This document shows, in pieces, positions 27,190 through 35,393 of a stretch of DNA of 57,671 bases. The position numbers were made by a program, and so were the translations under genes. Origin of the DNA: CALCNS01 sp937897315 (lineage in GTDB: Bacteria > Bacillota > JAAYKD01); NCBI GenBank assembly GCA_036744005.1, contig DAINOJ010000015.1, forward strand, positions 1 to 57,671, in the 5' to 3' direction. Positions within the stretch are counted from its first letter, which is position 1; each line of letters opens with the position of its first letter. Below the pieces are notes generated by a model. That model was not told the DNA's origin. It made no database searches and saw only the letters and a program-made list of their open reading frames with translations.

Positions 27190-28161
27190 ATGAAAAAGTT
27201 TCTGAAGCAGTTAGGGCTTGGCCTGGTTTTGTTAACATTATTGCTGCAAATCATCCCATTTCTAATACCGGTTCGTCAAGGAAAAGCCATACCGGTGGAG
27301 CAACCCTTTGAGAACAGTCACTTCTTTCGAACCAGCGATGGTGTGGATCTTCACTATCGAACCTGGTCATCACAAGGGGAAAAGAAAGGGCAAATTCTCA
27401 TGGTTCACGGATTGGGAGGATCGACCTTTACCTGGCGATTCACATCCGAATCATTAGCAAAAGCCGGATATTTTGTGGTTGCGGTGGATTTACCGGGGTT
27501 TGGCTACAGCACCAGAGTGACAGGAATGGACCACAGCCAGAGACAACGCAGTCAGTGGTTGTGGGAATTGCTTGATGAATTGGATCAAACGAGGGCAGAG
27601 AACGCCGGGAGTTCCTGGCATCTTCTAGGTCATTCCATGGGGGGAGGAACCGTCACTTCCATGGCCATGGCACAGCCGCAGCAAACCGCTTCACTCCTCT
27701 TGGCAGATGGAGCTTTGTTCGATAACAATCCATCCTTTGTCGGTGTGTTGTTGCGTTATCCGCCCTTAAGCCGTGGTGTTCGTGTTGTTCTAGAGCGAGT
27801 CTTGCTATCGGAGGAACGTATTGGAGATTTGCTGGCGTCTGCCTATGGAAGACCACTCAGTGAGGAGGAACAAAGCGGCTATGCCATACCGCTTCTACTA
27901 CCGGGAACCATGGGGAGCCTAATAGACTTAATAAAGACGGCCAAAAGCGAACCCATCCAAACAGACTTGATTCAAAACATTCCTGTATTAGCCCTGTGGG
28001 GACAAGAAGACAGTTGGGTACCCTTCCATGAAACGGAGAGGATTGCAAAAGTGCTTCCACAGATTCAAGTAGCAGCCATACCCGGTGCCGGTCATTGTCC
28101 CATGGAAACACATGCAGAGGAATTCGAGGGGCTCCTTTTGGAGTTCCTTATAAGCAAATAA
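27190..28161 (+). CDS. Alpha/beta hydrolase, N-terminal membrane anchor
   Basis: 323 residues. A hydrophobic segment at about 7-27 (LGLVLLTLLLQIIPFL) acts as signal anchor. The fold motifs follow: HGLGGS oxyanion loop, GHSMGGG nucleophile Ser, LWGQEDSW acidic residue and GAGHCPME His, so all catalytic residues are present. Substrate unknown; likely a membrane-tethered esterase or lipase-like enzyme. GGGGGAG precedes the ATG at 27190. Divergent from the fab operon. Confidence 0.85.
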   Translation: MKKFLKQLGLGLVLLTLLLQIIPFLIPVRQGKAIPVEQPFENSHFFRTSDGVDLHYRTWSSQGEKKGQILMVHGLGGSTFTWRFTSESLAKAGYFVVAVDLPGFGYSTRVTGMDHSQRQRSQWLWELLDELDQTRAENAGSSWHLLGHSMGGGTVTSMAMAQPQQTASLLLADGALFDNNPSFVGVLLRYPPLSRGVRVVLERVLLSEERIGDLLASAYGRPLSEEEQSGYAIPLLLPGTMGSLIDLIKTAKSEPIQTDLIQNIPVLALWGQEDSWVPFHETERIAKVLPQIQVAAIPGAGHCPMETHAEEFEGLLLEFLISK

Positions 28162-28165
28162 TTAA

Positions 28166-28205
28166 AGAACCGATGTTGACATTATTTCCAGTCAACATCG
28201 GTTCT
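28166..28205. terminator. Hairpin between converging hydrolase and grpB-like genes
   Basis: Perfect stem AGAACCGATGTTGAC/GTCAACATCGGTTCT with a 10-base loop. T tracts are weak, so it is a probable rather than certain terminator. Confidence 0.6.
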
Positions 28206-28207
28206 CG

Positions 28208-28714
28208 TTATAAACCGCACTTTTTATAAATTTCTTCGATAATGGCTGCTTTCCCTTGCATATAAGCATCTCGGTCATTACGATGTATTTGAGCCATTTT
28301 TAGCTTGACAGCAGCATAAGCATCGCGATATTCGCAGTGGGTTCGCAACCAATTGCGAAAGACAATATGTCTATGTAATTCGTTGTTCCCCTGCTCAACT
28401 ACATATAAATGGTGTTGCATAAGATGTGGCTTGTCTTCATAACGAAACGCCTCTCGACCCAAAATACCCTTATCTCCTTCGTGCTGGTATCCTTGTTTCT
28501 CCAGTAAATCTTTGACCTTATAAAATCGACCGATTGGGATGACAACATCCATATCGATGATGGGTTTAGCCGCTAAACCGGGTACGGAAGTGCTCCCCAC
28601 ATGCTCAATGGCGATGGCTAACTGTATGATTTCGTCACCCAAAGAGGAGCGGATTTTTTCAAACTCATCGGGCCAAGAAGGGTCATACGAAACGACATAA
28701 ACAGGCTGTTTCAT
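28208..28714 (-). CDS. GrpB family protein (UPF0157)
   Basis: 168 residues with YDPSWPDEFEKI, IEHVGSTSVPGLAAKPIIDM and the C-terminal YAAVKLKMA region that define the GrpB/UPF0157 family, a nucleotidyltransferase-like fold of uncertain function. GGAGGTG precedes the ATG. It lies downstream of a tRNA gene and a terminator, so it probably has its own transcript. Confidence 0.88.
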   Translation of the reverse strand: MKQPVYVVSYDPSWPDEFEKIRSSLGDEIIQLAIAIEHVGSTSVPGLAAKPIIDMDVVIPIGRFYKVKDLLEKQGYQHEGDKGILGREAFRYEDKPHLMQHHLYVVEQGNNELHRHIVFRNWLRTHCEYRDAYAAVKLKMAQIHRNDRDAYMQGKAAIIEEIYKKCGL

Positions 28715-28744
28715 CTGTTAACGAACACCTCCAAAAAAGTAAAT

Positions 28745-28770
28745 AAACGACCTGATACATCAGGTCGTTT
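28745..28770 (-). terminator. Terminator of the tadA/tRNA transcript
   Basis: AAACGACCTGA pairs with TCAGGTCGTTT around a 4-base loop, followed on the minus strand by ATTTACTTTTTT, just after tRNA-Ser(GGA). Confidence 0.8.
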
Positions 28771-28773
28771 GTT

Positions 28774-28865
28774 TGGCGGAGAGAAAGGGATTCGAACCCT
28801 TGAACGGTGTAACCCGTTACACGATTTCCAGTCGTGCGCCTTCGACCAGACTCAGCCATCTCTCC
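28774..28865 (-). tRNA. tRNA-Ser(GGA)
   Basis: Class II cloverleaf with long variable arm. Acceptor GGAGAGA/TCTCTCC, discriminator G, encoded CCA. Anticodon loop CTGGAAA gives GGA. Confidence 0.93.
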
Positions 28866-28942
28866 AAATATGAAGTTCAACTAGAACATAGGCATTATAC
28901 CAAAAGCAGGGGTGAAAATCAAGTAGAATCCTGAAGAGTATT

Positions 28943-29033
28943 TGGCGGAGAGAGCGAGATTTGAACTCGCGAGGCGCTTCAGACGCCTACTCGCTTTCGA
29001 GGCGAGCGCAATCGGCCACTCTGCCATCTCTCC
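28943..29033 (-). tRNA. tRNA-Ser(CGA)
   Basis: Class II tRNA with the same acceptor stem as its neighbour and encoded CCA. Anticodon loop CTCGAAA gives CGA. Its 5' half is also the 3' end of the tadA reading frame on the same strand. Confidence 0.93.
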
Positions 29034-29484
29034 GCTTTTCACGCAACTCCTTGAAGAAACCGGACAGGAGGGAAGAGCATTCCTCGGCTAAGATGCCAGA
29101 GACCACTTCCACCTGATGATTCATTCGGGAGTCCTGAAGAATATTATATAAGGTTCCGGCACAACCGGTTTTGGGATCATGTACCCCGAAGACAACTCGA
29201 TCGATGCGTGCTTGAACAATAGCTCCGGCACACATAGCACAGGGTTCTAATGTAACATACATGGTACAGTTCGGCAATCGCCAACCACCCAACGTTTCTG
29301 CAGCATCTCGTATGGCAATCATCTCTGCATGAGCAGTGGGATCGCGCCATGTTTCACGTCGATTGTATCCGCGTCCGACAATGCGATTTCCTTGAACAAT
29401 AATGGCACCAATTGGAACTTCGCCCATGCGCGCGGCCAGAGCGGCTTGTTGAAGTGCTAATTTCATATACAGTTCGTCTTCCAC
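28987..29484 (-). CDS. tadA: tRNA adenosine(34) deaminase TadA
   Basis: Converts A34 to inosine in tRNA-Arg(ACG). Zinc and catalytic motifs: HAEM near residue 53 and the PCAMC pair, with VPIGAIIV upstream. AAAGGTGG favours the GTG at 29484 (VEDELYMKLAL aligns with known TadA starts); GTG 29496 and ATG 29454-29466 are alternatives. The normal TadA end, FFKELREKRR, is followed by about 13 extra residues because the stop codon lies within the tRNA-Ser(CGA) gene, a 47-base same-strand overlap. The gene is embedded among tRNA genes. Confidence 0.93.
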   Translation of the reverse strand: MEDELYMKLALQQAALAARMGEVPIGAIIVQGNRIVGRGYNRRETWRDPTAHAEMIAIRDAAETLGGWRLPNCTMYVTLEPCAMCAGAIVQARIDRVVFGVHDPKTGCAGTLYNILQDSRMNHQVEVVSGILAEECSSLLSGFFKELREKRRDGRVADCARLESE

Positions 29485-29527
29485 CCTCTGTCCCACCTTT
29501 GCTGCTTGTGCGAAATCGCTTGGAGGA

Positions 29528-29603
29528 TGGCGCCCCCGAAAGGAATCGAACCTCCGACGCAGGGCTTAGGAAGCCCTCGCTCTATCCACTGAGCTACGGG
29601 GGC
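29528..29603 (-). tRNA. tRNA-Arg(CCT)
   Basis: 76-base cloverleaf, acceptor GCCCCCG/CGGGGGC, encoded CCA, anticodon loop TTCCTAA giving CCT. Confidence 0.93.
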
Positions 29604-29610
29604 AAAAAAA

Positions 29611-29687
29611 TGGCGCGCCCGGCAGGAGTCGAACCTGCGACCTCCAGATTCGAAGTCTGTCACTCTATCCAGCTGAGCTACGGGCGC
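29611..29687 (-). tRNA. tRNA-Arg(TCG)
   Basis: 77-base cloverleaf, acceptor GCGCCCG/CGGGCGC, encoded CCA, anticodon loop CTTCGAA giving TCG. The first pair of the anticodon stem (A27 with G43) appears mismatched. Seven bases separate it from tRNA-Arg(CCT). Confidence 0.9.
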
Positions 29688-29773
29688 ATCAACGGAAATT
29701 ACAATATCATATTCCGCTGGCCAATGTCAAGTAGTGCCATCCAAATAAACTAAAAGGATGCTAAAGAAACAAC

Positions 29774-30160
29774 TTATTCGAGTGTTTGATCTACCACTTC
29801 TGCTTCCGGAGCATGATTGATGACCGATTCAATACCATTGATGCAGCTAACTTTTGCTTTGTACCCTTCGCTGGTGGCAATGACTTCACCATTACGAGCT
29901 TTAAGGCGGAAACGGAATTCACCGGCTTTGTCTTTGTACATTTCAAATTTCGGATGGGTTTTAGTTTCCACCGGATCTACAGTATGATCTTCGGTCTTGG
30001 CAACTGCTGCATTTTTCTTTACGCTTTCTAAACCGTTGATGCAACTGACTTTGGTTTTGTAATTCTCGCTGGACGCAATGACTTGACCGTTAGAGGCGAG
30101 TAAATTGAAGCGAAAAGCTCCACTGGGGGTGGTTTTGACAATGAATTTTCCTTTTGCCAT
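29774..30160 (-). CDS. DUF1508 (YegP-like) tandem-domain protein
   Basis: 128 residues made of two DUF1508 units: GAFRFNLLASNGQVIASSE...KVSCINGLESV and GEFRFRLKARNGEVIATSE...KVSCINGIESV. The family is small, basic and of unknown function, widespread in bacteria. GGAGGG precedes the ATG, and a clear promoter lies upstream. Confidence 0.9.
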   Translation of the reverse strand: MAKGKFIVKTTPSGAFRFNLLASNGQVIASSENYKTKVSCINGLESVKKNAAVAKTEDHTVDPVETKTHPKFEMYKDKAGEFRFRLKARNGEVIATSEGYKAKVSCINGIESVINHAPEAEVVDQTLE

Positions 30161-30200
30161 GGGATAACCCTCCTTTGTGTTGTTGCATTACTGCGCTTTC

Positions 30201-30229
30201 ATTATATAGCGAAAGACTAATAAAAACAA
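30201..30229 (-). promoter_or_regulatory. Promoter of the DUF1508 gene
   Basis: Minus strand TTGTTT, 17-base spacer, TATAAT. Confidence 0.7.
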
Positions 30230-30344
30230 GGGTTAAGTTTTAAAATAAAGCAGAAAACATCGTGGAAAAAAGTTCCTGCTTCAAAATCCTGCTTTTGTAA
30301 CCAGCGAAAAGATGTTAAGATGGTGTTAAAACAAATGAGTTCAC

Positions 30345-30373
30345 TTGTTCATTTTTCTGTAACATGGTATACT
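30345..30373 (+). promoter_or_regulatory. Promoter of ktrB-ktrA
   Basis: TTGTTC (30345-30350), 17-base spacer, TATACT (30368-30373). No c-di-AMP riboswitch is visible between it and the gene. Confidence 0.65.
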
Positions 30374-30434
30374 GTCTTGGTTAGTTTTGAGGGTAATATA
30401 GTCAATTTGTTGCATTTGAAGGAGCATGAGGATA

Positions 30435-31775
30435 ATGCGTAGGTTCATTCAAAAGCTATCTCCAACTCAGTTTGTGGTGATGAGCTTTGCGGTCGTCATT
30501 TTTTTCGGCACAATATTGTTGTGTCTACCGATTTCTAATACTCAAGGGAAAGTAATGTCTGTTATAGATGCCTTATTTACTGCTACGTCTGCGGTTTGTG
30601 TAACCGGTTTAGTCACTGTTGAAACAGGAAGCTTTTATTCGATATTTGGTCAAAGCATTGTTCTCATCCTTATACAAATAGGTGGCTTAGGACTAATGAC
30701 ATTCACGACTTTAATGTTTGTTGTCATCGGAAGGCGAATTTCTCTTCGTGATCGTATGCTCATTGCGGAGCAATTTAATCAAAATCAATTGAGTGGTGCC
30801 ATCAAGTTAGTGATTAGTATTGCATCGCTTACTGGACTGATAGAGTTTCTTGGGGCAGTCTTATTATCGATACGGTTTATACCTCAATTCGGCTTAATGA
30901 AAGGTATATGGTTTAGTGTGTTTCATAGTATTTCAGCATTTTGCAATGCAGGGTTTGACATACTTGGAAAAGGGGAGTTCCAAAGTATCATTGCTTATGT
31001 AGAGGATCCATTGGTCACACTTACCATTGGCGGCTTAATCCTTTTTGGCGGGTTAGGATTTACAGTGATAAAAGATGTTTGGACGAAACGCCGGTGGAAG
31101 AAACTGACCCTCCACAGCAAAGTGGTTTTTGCGACAACAGCAGGATTACTCGTATTTGGTTTTATATGTTTTGCATTATTTGAGTGGAAGAATCCTGGAA
31201 CCCTCCAACCGTTATCTTTATCCGGGAAGCTACTTGCTAGCTTTTTTCAATCCATTACGCCTCGTACTGCTGGATATGCTACCATCAACTTTGGAATGGT
31301 TGAACCCGAAACAAATCTAATCACAACACTTTTAATGTTTATAGGAGCGTCTCCTAGTTCCACAGGTGGAGGTATTAAGACCACAACCATTGCTACTGTG
31401 ATTTTTATGTTGCTATTTATGATTCGAACAGGAAATGATCCCATTATCTTTAATCGGAGAATATCCCGTGAATCTATGGATAAAGCTGTATATATCATTT
31501 TAATTGGTGTTGTGGTAGTATCCATCTCTACAACATTAGTTCTTGTTGCGGAACCATATTCTCTGCATCAAGTTTTATTTGAAGTGGTTTCTGCATTTGG
31601 AACGGTTGGGTTAACAACGGGAATTACTCCAACGTTAACATCTTTTAGTAAGGCAGTCTTAATTATCACCATGTTTATAGGTCGAGTCGGGGGATTATCC
31701 CTGCTGCTTTCACTCTTTAGGAAGTACGATACCCATAACGTTCAGTGGCCAGAAGAGAATATTTTAATAGGGTAG
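30435..31775 (+). CDS. ktrB: Potassium uptake channel subunit KtrB/TrkH
   Basis: Integral membrane K+ translocating subunit with four M1-P-M2 repeats. The filter glycines are visible in TSAVCVTGL, SAFCNAGFD, SPSSTGGGIKTT and SAFGTVGLTTG. 446 residues from the ATG at 30435 (GGAG ten bases upstream); the ATG at 30426 abuts the binding site. The size fits KtrB. ktrA follows 11 bases later. Confidence 0.93.
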   Translation: MRRFIQKLSPTQFVVMSFAVVIFFGTILLCLPISNTQGKVMSVIDALFTATSAVCVTGLVTVETGSFYSIFGQSIVLILIQIGGLGLMTFTTLMFVVIGRRISLRDRMLIAEQFNQNQLSGAIKLVISIASLTGLIEFLGAVLLSIRFIPQFGLMKGIWFSVFHSISAFCNAGFDILGKGEFQSIIAYVEDPLVTLTIGGLILFGGLGFTVIKDVWTKRRWKKLTLHSKVVFATTAGLLVFGFICFALFEWKNPGTLQPLSLSGKLLASFFQSITPRTAGYATINFGMVEPETNLITTLLMFIGASPSSTGGGIKTTTIATVIFMLLFMIRTGNDPIIFNRRISRESMDKAVYIILIGVVVVSISTTLVLVAEPYSLHQVLFEVVSAFGTVGLTTGITPTLTSFSKAVLIITMFIGRVGGLSLLLSLFRKYDTHNVQWPEENILIG

Positions 31776-31786
31776 AGGTGTTTTTT

Positions 31787-32437
31787 ATGACAGATAGCCG
31801 TCAATATGTTGTAATTGGGTTAGGGCAGTTTGGAACAGCGGTAGCAGAAACGTTGTTGAGTATGGGTTATGAAGTGCTGGGCATTGATAACAATGCGGAA
31901 ATCGTGCAGAATCTATCGACCAAATTGACTCATGTAGTACAATTAGATGCCGGAGATCCTTCGGCTTTACAGCGCATGGGCTTAGTAAATTATGACGTTG
32001 TCTTTGTCACACTTAGAGATTTGCAAGCCAGCATTATCTGTGCTTTAAACCTAAAAGAAATGGGCTGCAAATATTTGGTTGTCAAAGCCAATTCTGCAAA
32101 CCATGCAAAGATTTTGGAGAAAATTGGGGTCGAAAAAGTTGTTCTGCCCGAACGAGATATGGGTGTAAGAATAGCCCACAGCGTTGCATCTTCGAGTTTA
32201 TTGGACTACATAGACATGTCACCAGAGTACTCGATTGCTGAAATCGTTGCTCCTGAACAGTTTTTTGGAAAAAGATTGCGCGATTTGGACCTGCGCAACA
32301 AGTATAATTTAAACATTATCGCTATTCATCACGAGAAGACTATAAACGTCACCCCATCGGCAGACGACCGTATTTGGAGTGGAGACGTAATTGTGGTGGT
32401 GGGTAGTAAGAAGGATATCGCTAAATTAGAAGAGTAA
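31787..32437 (+). CDS. ktrA: Potassium uptake regulatory subunit KtrA/TrkA (RCK)
   Basis: Cytoplasmic gating subunit, 216 residues. N-terminal RCK Rossmann motif GLGQFGTAVAE and the acidic ribose-binding end GIDNN. C-terminal TrkA_C domain (EIVAPEQFFGKRLRDLDL). It forms the Ktr system with the preceding channel subunit; ATP/ADP and often c-di-AMP bind such proteins, known for the family and not shown here. Start at 31787, 11 bases after ktrB. Confidence 0.93.
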   Translation: MTDSRQYVVIGLGQFGTAVAETLLSMGYEVLGIDNNAEIVQNLSTKLTHVVQLDAGDPSALQRMGLVNYDVVFVTLRDLQASIICALNLKEMGCKYLVVKANSANHAKILEKIGVEKVVLPERDMGVRIAHSVASSSLLDYIDMSPEYSIAEIVAPEQFFGKRLRDLDLRNKYNLNIIAIHHEKTINVTPSADDRIWSGDVIVVVGSKKDIAKLEE

Positions 32438-32475
32438 ATTCGAGAAAATCATAACAAAAACAGCAAGTTTCACCC

Positions 32476-32504
32476 TTGCAAAACCTTCTTGGGTATGTTA
32501 TACT
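32476..32504 (+). promoter_or_regulatory. Promoter of tRNA-Ser(GCT)
   Basis: TTGCAA (32476-32481), 17-base spacer, TATACT (32499-32504), 15 bases before the tRNA. Confidence 0.7.
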
Positions 32505-32519
32505 TTCGTCAGCCCAAAT

Positions 32520-32612
32520 GGAGAGGTGCCCGAGTAGGCCGAAGGGGGCCGCCTGCTAAGCGGTTATAGTGGTAAAACGCTATCGCGGGTTCGAATCCCG
32601 CCTTCTCCGCCA
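32520..32612 (+). tRNA. tRNA-Ser(GCT)
   Basis: Class II tRNA with long variable arm, acceptor GGAGAGG pairing with CTTCTCC (one G-U), encoded CCA, anticodon loop CTGCTAA giving GCT. Confidence 0.93.
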
Positions 32613-32622
32613 AGAAAATAAA

Positions 32623-32648
32623 CCACCTATTGATTGTTCAATAGGTGG
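32623..32648 (+). terminator. Terminator after tRNA-Ser(GCT)
   Basis: Perfect 11-bp stem CCACCTATTGA/TCAATAGGTGG followed by CTTTTTA. Confidence 0.88.
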
Positions 32649-32695
32649 CTTTTTACATCATAGAATCGAATTTTCATGAGATGAGGGGTAAAAGT

Positions 32696-33391
32696 ATGGT
32701 TCTCTTAGGGGTTATAGTGAATGCGGCTGCGGTAATCTTAGGAAGTTTTTTTGGAGCGCTGTTTAAGAAAGGTATTCCGGAACGAATTACATCCACTGTG
32801 ATTGGTGGGTTGGCTTTGTTTGTACTGTATATTGGCATAAAAGGAGCGGTCACCATTGAAGGAACCGATGCATTGATCTCCGTCTTTTCTTTGGTCATTG
32901 GAGCGGTCATTGGTAGCTTTTTTGATTTTGAAACCAAATTGGAGCACTTCGCTAAAAGCTTGCAAGGGCGCTTTAGTATTCATGATCAAGGAAATTCTTT
33001 CGCTCAGAGCTTCATTTACTCATCCCTTATGATGTGTGTCGGTGCTATGGCAATTGTTGGCTCTTTTGAAAGCGGATTACAAGGAGTTCACGACACCTTG
33101 TTTGCAAAGGCAGTGATTGACGGTGTCTTTGCTATGATGCTCACCACAACCATGGGAATTGGAATTGGTTTTGCTGCTATACCGGTTTTTCTATACCAAG
33201 GAGCCTTAGCATTGTTTGCTCAGGCCTTGTCAAGCTTGTTGACTTCGGCTGTCATCAACGAAATGTCGGTGGTGGGTTCACTCATCATCATAGGAATCTC
33301 TTTAAACATGTTGAACTTAACCAAACTGAGAATCGCCAATTATATTCTGGCACCCTTTATTCCCATTCTGTTTATGCTGTTCCGTCATTGA
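32696..33391 (+). CDS. DUF554 family membrane protein
   Basis: 231 residues with about seven hydrophobic segments. It opens with LGVIVNAAAVILGSFFGALF, typical of the DUF554 (YdfK/YqgA-like) family of unknown function. ATG at 32696 after GAGGGG. The stop codon overlaps the stop of the opposing response-regulator gene by seven bases. Confidence 0.88.
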   Translation: MVLLGVIVNAAAVILGSFFGALFKKGIPERITSTVIGGLALFVLYIGIKGAVTIEGTDALISVFSLVIGAVIGSFFDFETKLEHFAKSLQGRFSIHDQGNSFAQSFIYSSLMMCVGAMAIVGSFESGLQGVHDTLFAKAVIDGVFAMMLTTTMGIGIGFAAIPVFLYQGALALFAQALSSLLTSAVINEMSVVGSLIIIGISLNMLNLTKLRIANYILAPFIPILFMLFRH

Positions 33392-34254
33392 CGGTTTTCA
33401 CCATTTATGCCTACTTTCAAGTGCTGGATATCTTCAGCGATAATGAGATGATTGAAGTCGCTATCTTGGGCATCGAAAGGGAAGGCAATGAGGCGTACCC
33501 AGCGGATTGAGCCATCTGGACGAATGTAGCGCTTTTCTAAACGATAATTCCCCATATCACCACGGATAAGGCGTTGTTGCATTTCTATGTCTTTTGCGAT
33601 ATCATCCGGGTGAGTAATGTTCTTCCAGCCGATTTTCTTGAGTTCCTCTTTACTTCGACCGGTAATCTCCTCATATTTCGGATTCACAAAGGGTGCGTTT
33701 TCTTTATTACTACCAAAGTAATCTCGAATGTTGCCAAGCAAGATCCCAACAGGAGCTTGCTGAAAAATAATTTGAACTAAATTTAGTGTATCGGCCATGC
33801 GACGATTGGTCGCCATTAACTCCTTTGTCTTTTCGACCACCAACTTCTCCAGGGTGCGATTGTTGCTTTCTAGGGTATCCTGCATATACCGTAGGTTTTC
33901 ATGTAGGTGGATGCGAAATCGCAGTGTTTCAAAGCTCATGGGTTTTCTGACAAAATCGACCGCTCCTAAGCGAAGAGCATCAATTTCCAATTGGGTATCG
34001 TCGGTGCCGCTCATTACTATGGTTCTCAAACGGATCCACTGCGGATTCGTTTTTATTTTTTTAAGAATCTCTATGGAGTTTATACTTGGCAGAGAAACAT
34101 CGAGGAGTAAAAAGCCAATATCGGGGTTGAGTTCTAACTCTAGAAATAGTTCTTTGTCATTTCTAGCATATTTCAATTCATAACCCTTGAGCATGCTACC
34201 AATAATCAAACGGTCCACGCTGGATTGATCGGCTATGAGAATTGTTGTCATCAT
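33385..34254 (-). CDS. Response regulator receiver-PAS protein without output domain
   Basis: 289 residues. The receiver domain (1-120) has the acidic DQ pair, phospho-acceptor D in LLLDVS, T/S in VMSGTDD and the KP dipeptide (RKPMSF). A predicted coiled coil (about 125-160) leads to a PAS/PAC domain (about 165-280: YEEITGRSKEEL, YIRPDGSIRWV). No HTH, GGDEF, EAL, HD or kinase domain follows, so it probably works by protein contact. No histidine kinase is adjacent. A consensus promoter lies upstream. Confidence 0.88.
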   Translation of the reverse strand: MMTTILIADQSSVDRLIIGSMLKGYELKYARNDKELFLELELNPDIGFLLLDVSLPSINSIEILKKIKTNPQWIRLRTIVMSGTDDTQLEIDALRLGAVDFVRKPMSFETLRFRIHLHENLRYMQDTLESNNRTLEKLVVEKTKELMATNRRMADTLNLVQIIFQQAPVGILLGNIRDYFGSNKENAPFVNPKYEEITGRSKEELKKIGWKNITHPDDIAKDIEMQQRLIRGDMGNYRLEKRYIRPDGSIRWVRLIAFPFDAQDSDFNHLIIAEDIQHLKVGINGENRQ

Positions 34255-34287
34255 TTCTATACCGTCCCTTATGCATTCTCTGTATAT

Positions 34288-34316
34288 ATACTACACTTTT
34301 CTTCTATGTATGTCAA
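34288..34316 (-). promoter_or_regulatory. Promoter of the REC-PAS gene
   Basis: Minus strand TTGACA, 17-base spacer, TAGTAT. Confidence 0.7.
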
Positions 34317-34428
34317 TAAAACTCTTAAAAATAAAAAAGGTGTTAATGTTTGCCAATTTCCTAACTATGGAAGGAATTTAGCTCTATTCGTCGAAACAAA
34401 CAGTAATATTCTTGCAGGAGGCGATACA

Positions 34429-35094
34429 ATGAGTAAACCCATTACCATCACCTGGTTAGGTCATTCTTGTTTCAGAGTACGTTTTGGTGATTACAGGATT
34501 ATTTTAGATCCCTATAAAGATGGCACGGTTCCTGGTGTAAAATTGGCGATGCAAACGGCAAATGAGGTATATTGCAGCCACGAGCATGCAGATCATGGCT
34601 ATGTGGAGGCTGTAAGTTGCATCTCCACAGAGCATACAGAACCCTATTACGTGGAAGTTCATGAAGCATATCATGACGATGCTGGGGGTAGCAAACGCGG
34701 GAAAAATAAAATTCATGTTTTCGTATATGACGACTTGCATTTAGCCCATTTTGGTGATCTGGGTGCACCTTTGACAGAAAAGCAGTTAAAGGAGATTGGT
34801 CCACTCGATGTGATTATGGTTCCGGTGGGAGGTCATTACACCATTACCGGGCAACAAGCTTGTGAACTGGCGAAGCAAGTGGGAGCCAAAGTAGTCATTC
34901 CCATGCATTACCGCAGCGAGGATTTTGGTTTTCCGGTGCTTAGCACCTTGGACCCTTTCTTGGCATGTGCAGGAGAGGTAAAGCATTATGATGGAAACCA
35001 ATTTGAAGTGTCTTTAGACACTCCCCCACACGTGGCCATATTGAAATATGTGGAAGAAACGGTTCCTGAACTAGATGAGATTGAACTGATTTGA
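34429..35094 (+). CDS. Metallo-beta-lactamase-fold hydrolase (UlaG/UPF0173-like)
   Basis: 221 residues from the ATG at 34429, set by GGAGG 34417-34421; the longer frame upstream has no site. Starts ITWLGHSCFRV and has the metal motif CSHEHADHGY (HxHxDH), a MVPVGGHYTI strand and VIPMHYR, like UlaG-type lactonases and the UPF0173 group. Cytoplasmic; substrate not evident. Confidence 0.85.
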   Translation: MSKPITITWLGHSCFRVRFGDYRIILDPYKDGTVPGVKLAMQTANEVYCSHEHADHGYVEAVSCISTEHTEPYYVEVHEAYHDDAGGSKRGKNKIHVFVYDDLHLAHFGDLGAPLTEKQLKEIGPLDVIMVPVGGHYTITGQQACELAKQVGAKVVIPMHYRSEDFGFPVLSTLDPFLACAGEVKHYDGNQFEVSLDTPPHVAILKYVEETVPELDEIELI

Positions 35095-35097
35095 GAT

Positions 35098-35127
35098 AAA
35101 GAGCAAGATCTGGCGATCTTGCTCTTT
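35098..35127. terminator. Terminator between the MBL gene and barstar
   Basis: Perfect stem AAAGAGCAAGATC/GATCTTGCTCTTT with a 4-base loop between converging genes; usable from both sides. Confidence 0.8.
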
Positions 35128-35129
35128 AC

Positions 35130-35393
35130 TTAGTACAAAATAGTAATTCTAGAGTTTTCTTGGCTGGCATCTTGTAATACCCGAAAAAATCGCTCCCAAG
35201 CAAAAAAGGTGCGTTTTTCTTCATAACCACAATGAAGACAAAAGGCTAGGGATGAATCGCAAGTGGTTAGTATGTCATAAAGTGCGTCTAAATTTTCTCC
35301 ATAGTAATCCGGGAGATTCAAGGTATTCTTCAAAAAACTATGGACTTCTTGTAATGAAGAAAACTGATTCGGCGCTAAGCAAATGGTTTTCAT
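35130..35393 (-). CDS. Barstar-like ribonuclease inhibitor
   Basis: 87 residues with the barstar pattern, including LNLPDYYGENLDALYDIL, where barstar contacts barnase through Asp and neighbouring residues. It inactivates in the cytoplasm any barnase that is not exported. The ATG overlaps the nuclease stop codon by four bases (ATGA), and GGAGGGG lies inside the nuclease gene, so the two are made together. Confidence 0.92.
   Translation of the reverse strand: MKTICLAPNQFSSLQEVHSFLKNTLNLPDYYGENLDALYDILTTCDSSLAFCLHCGYEEKRTFFAWERFFRVLQDASQENSRITILY

Noticed and set aside
30161..30434. Possible c-di-AMP riboswitch before ktrB
   Set aside because: The conserved ydaO core elements are not seen; only a promoter and AT-rich leader.
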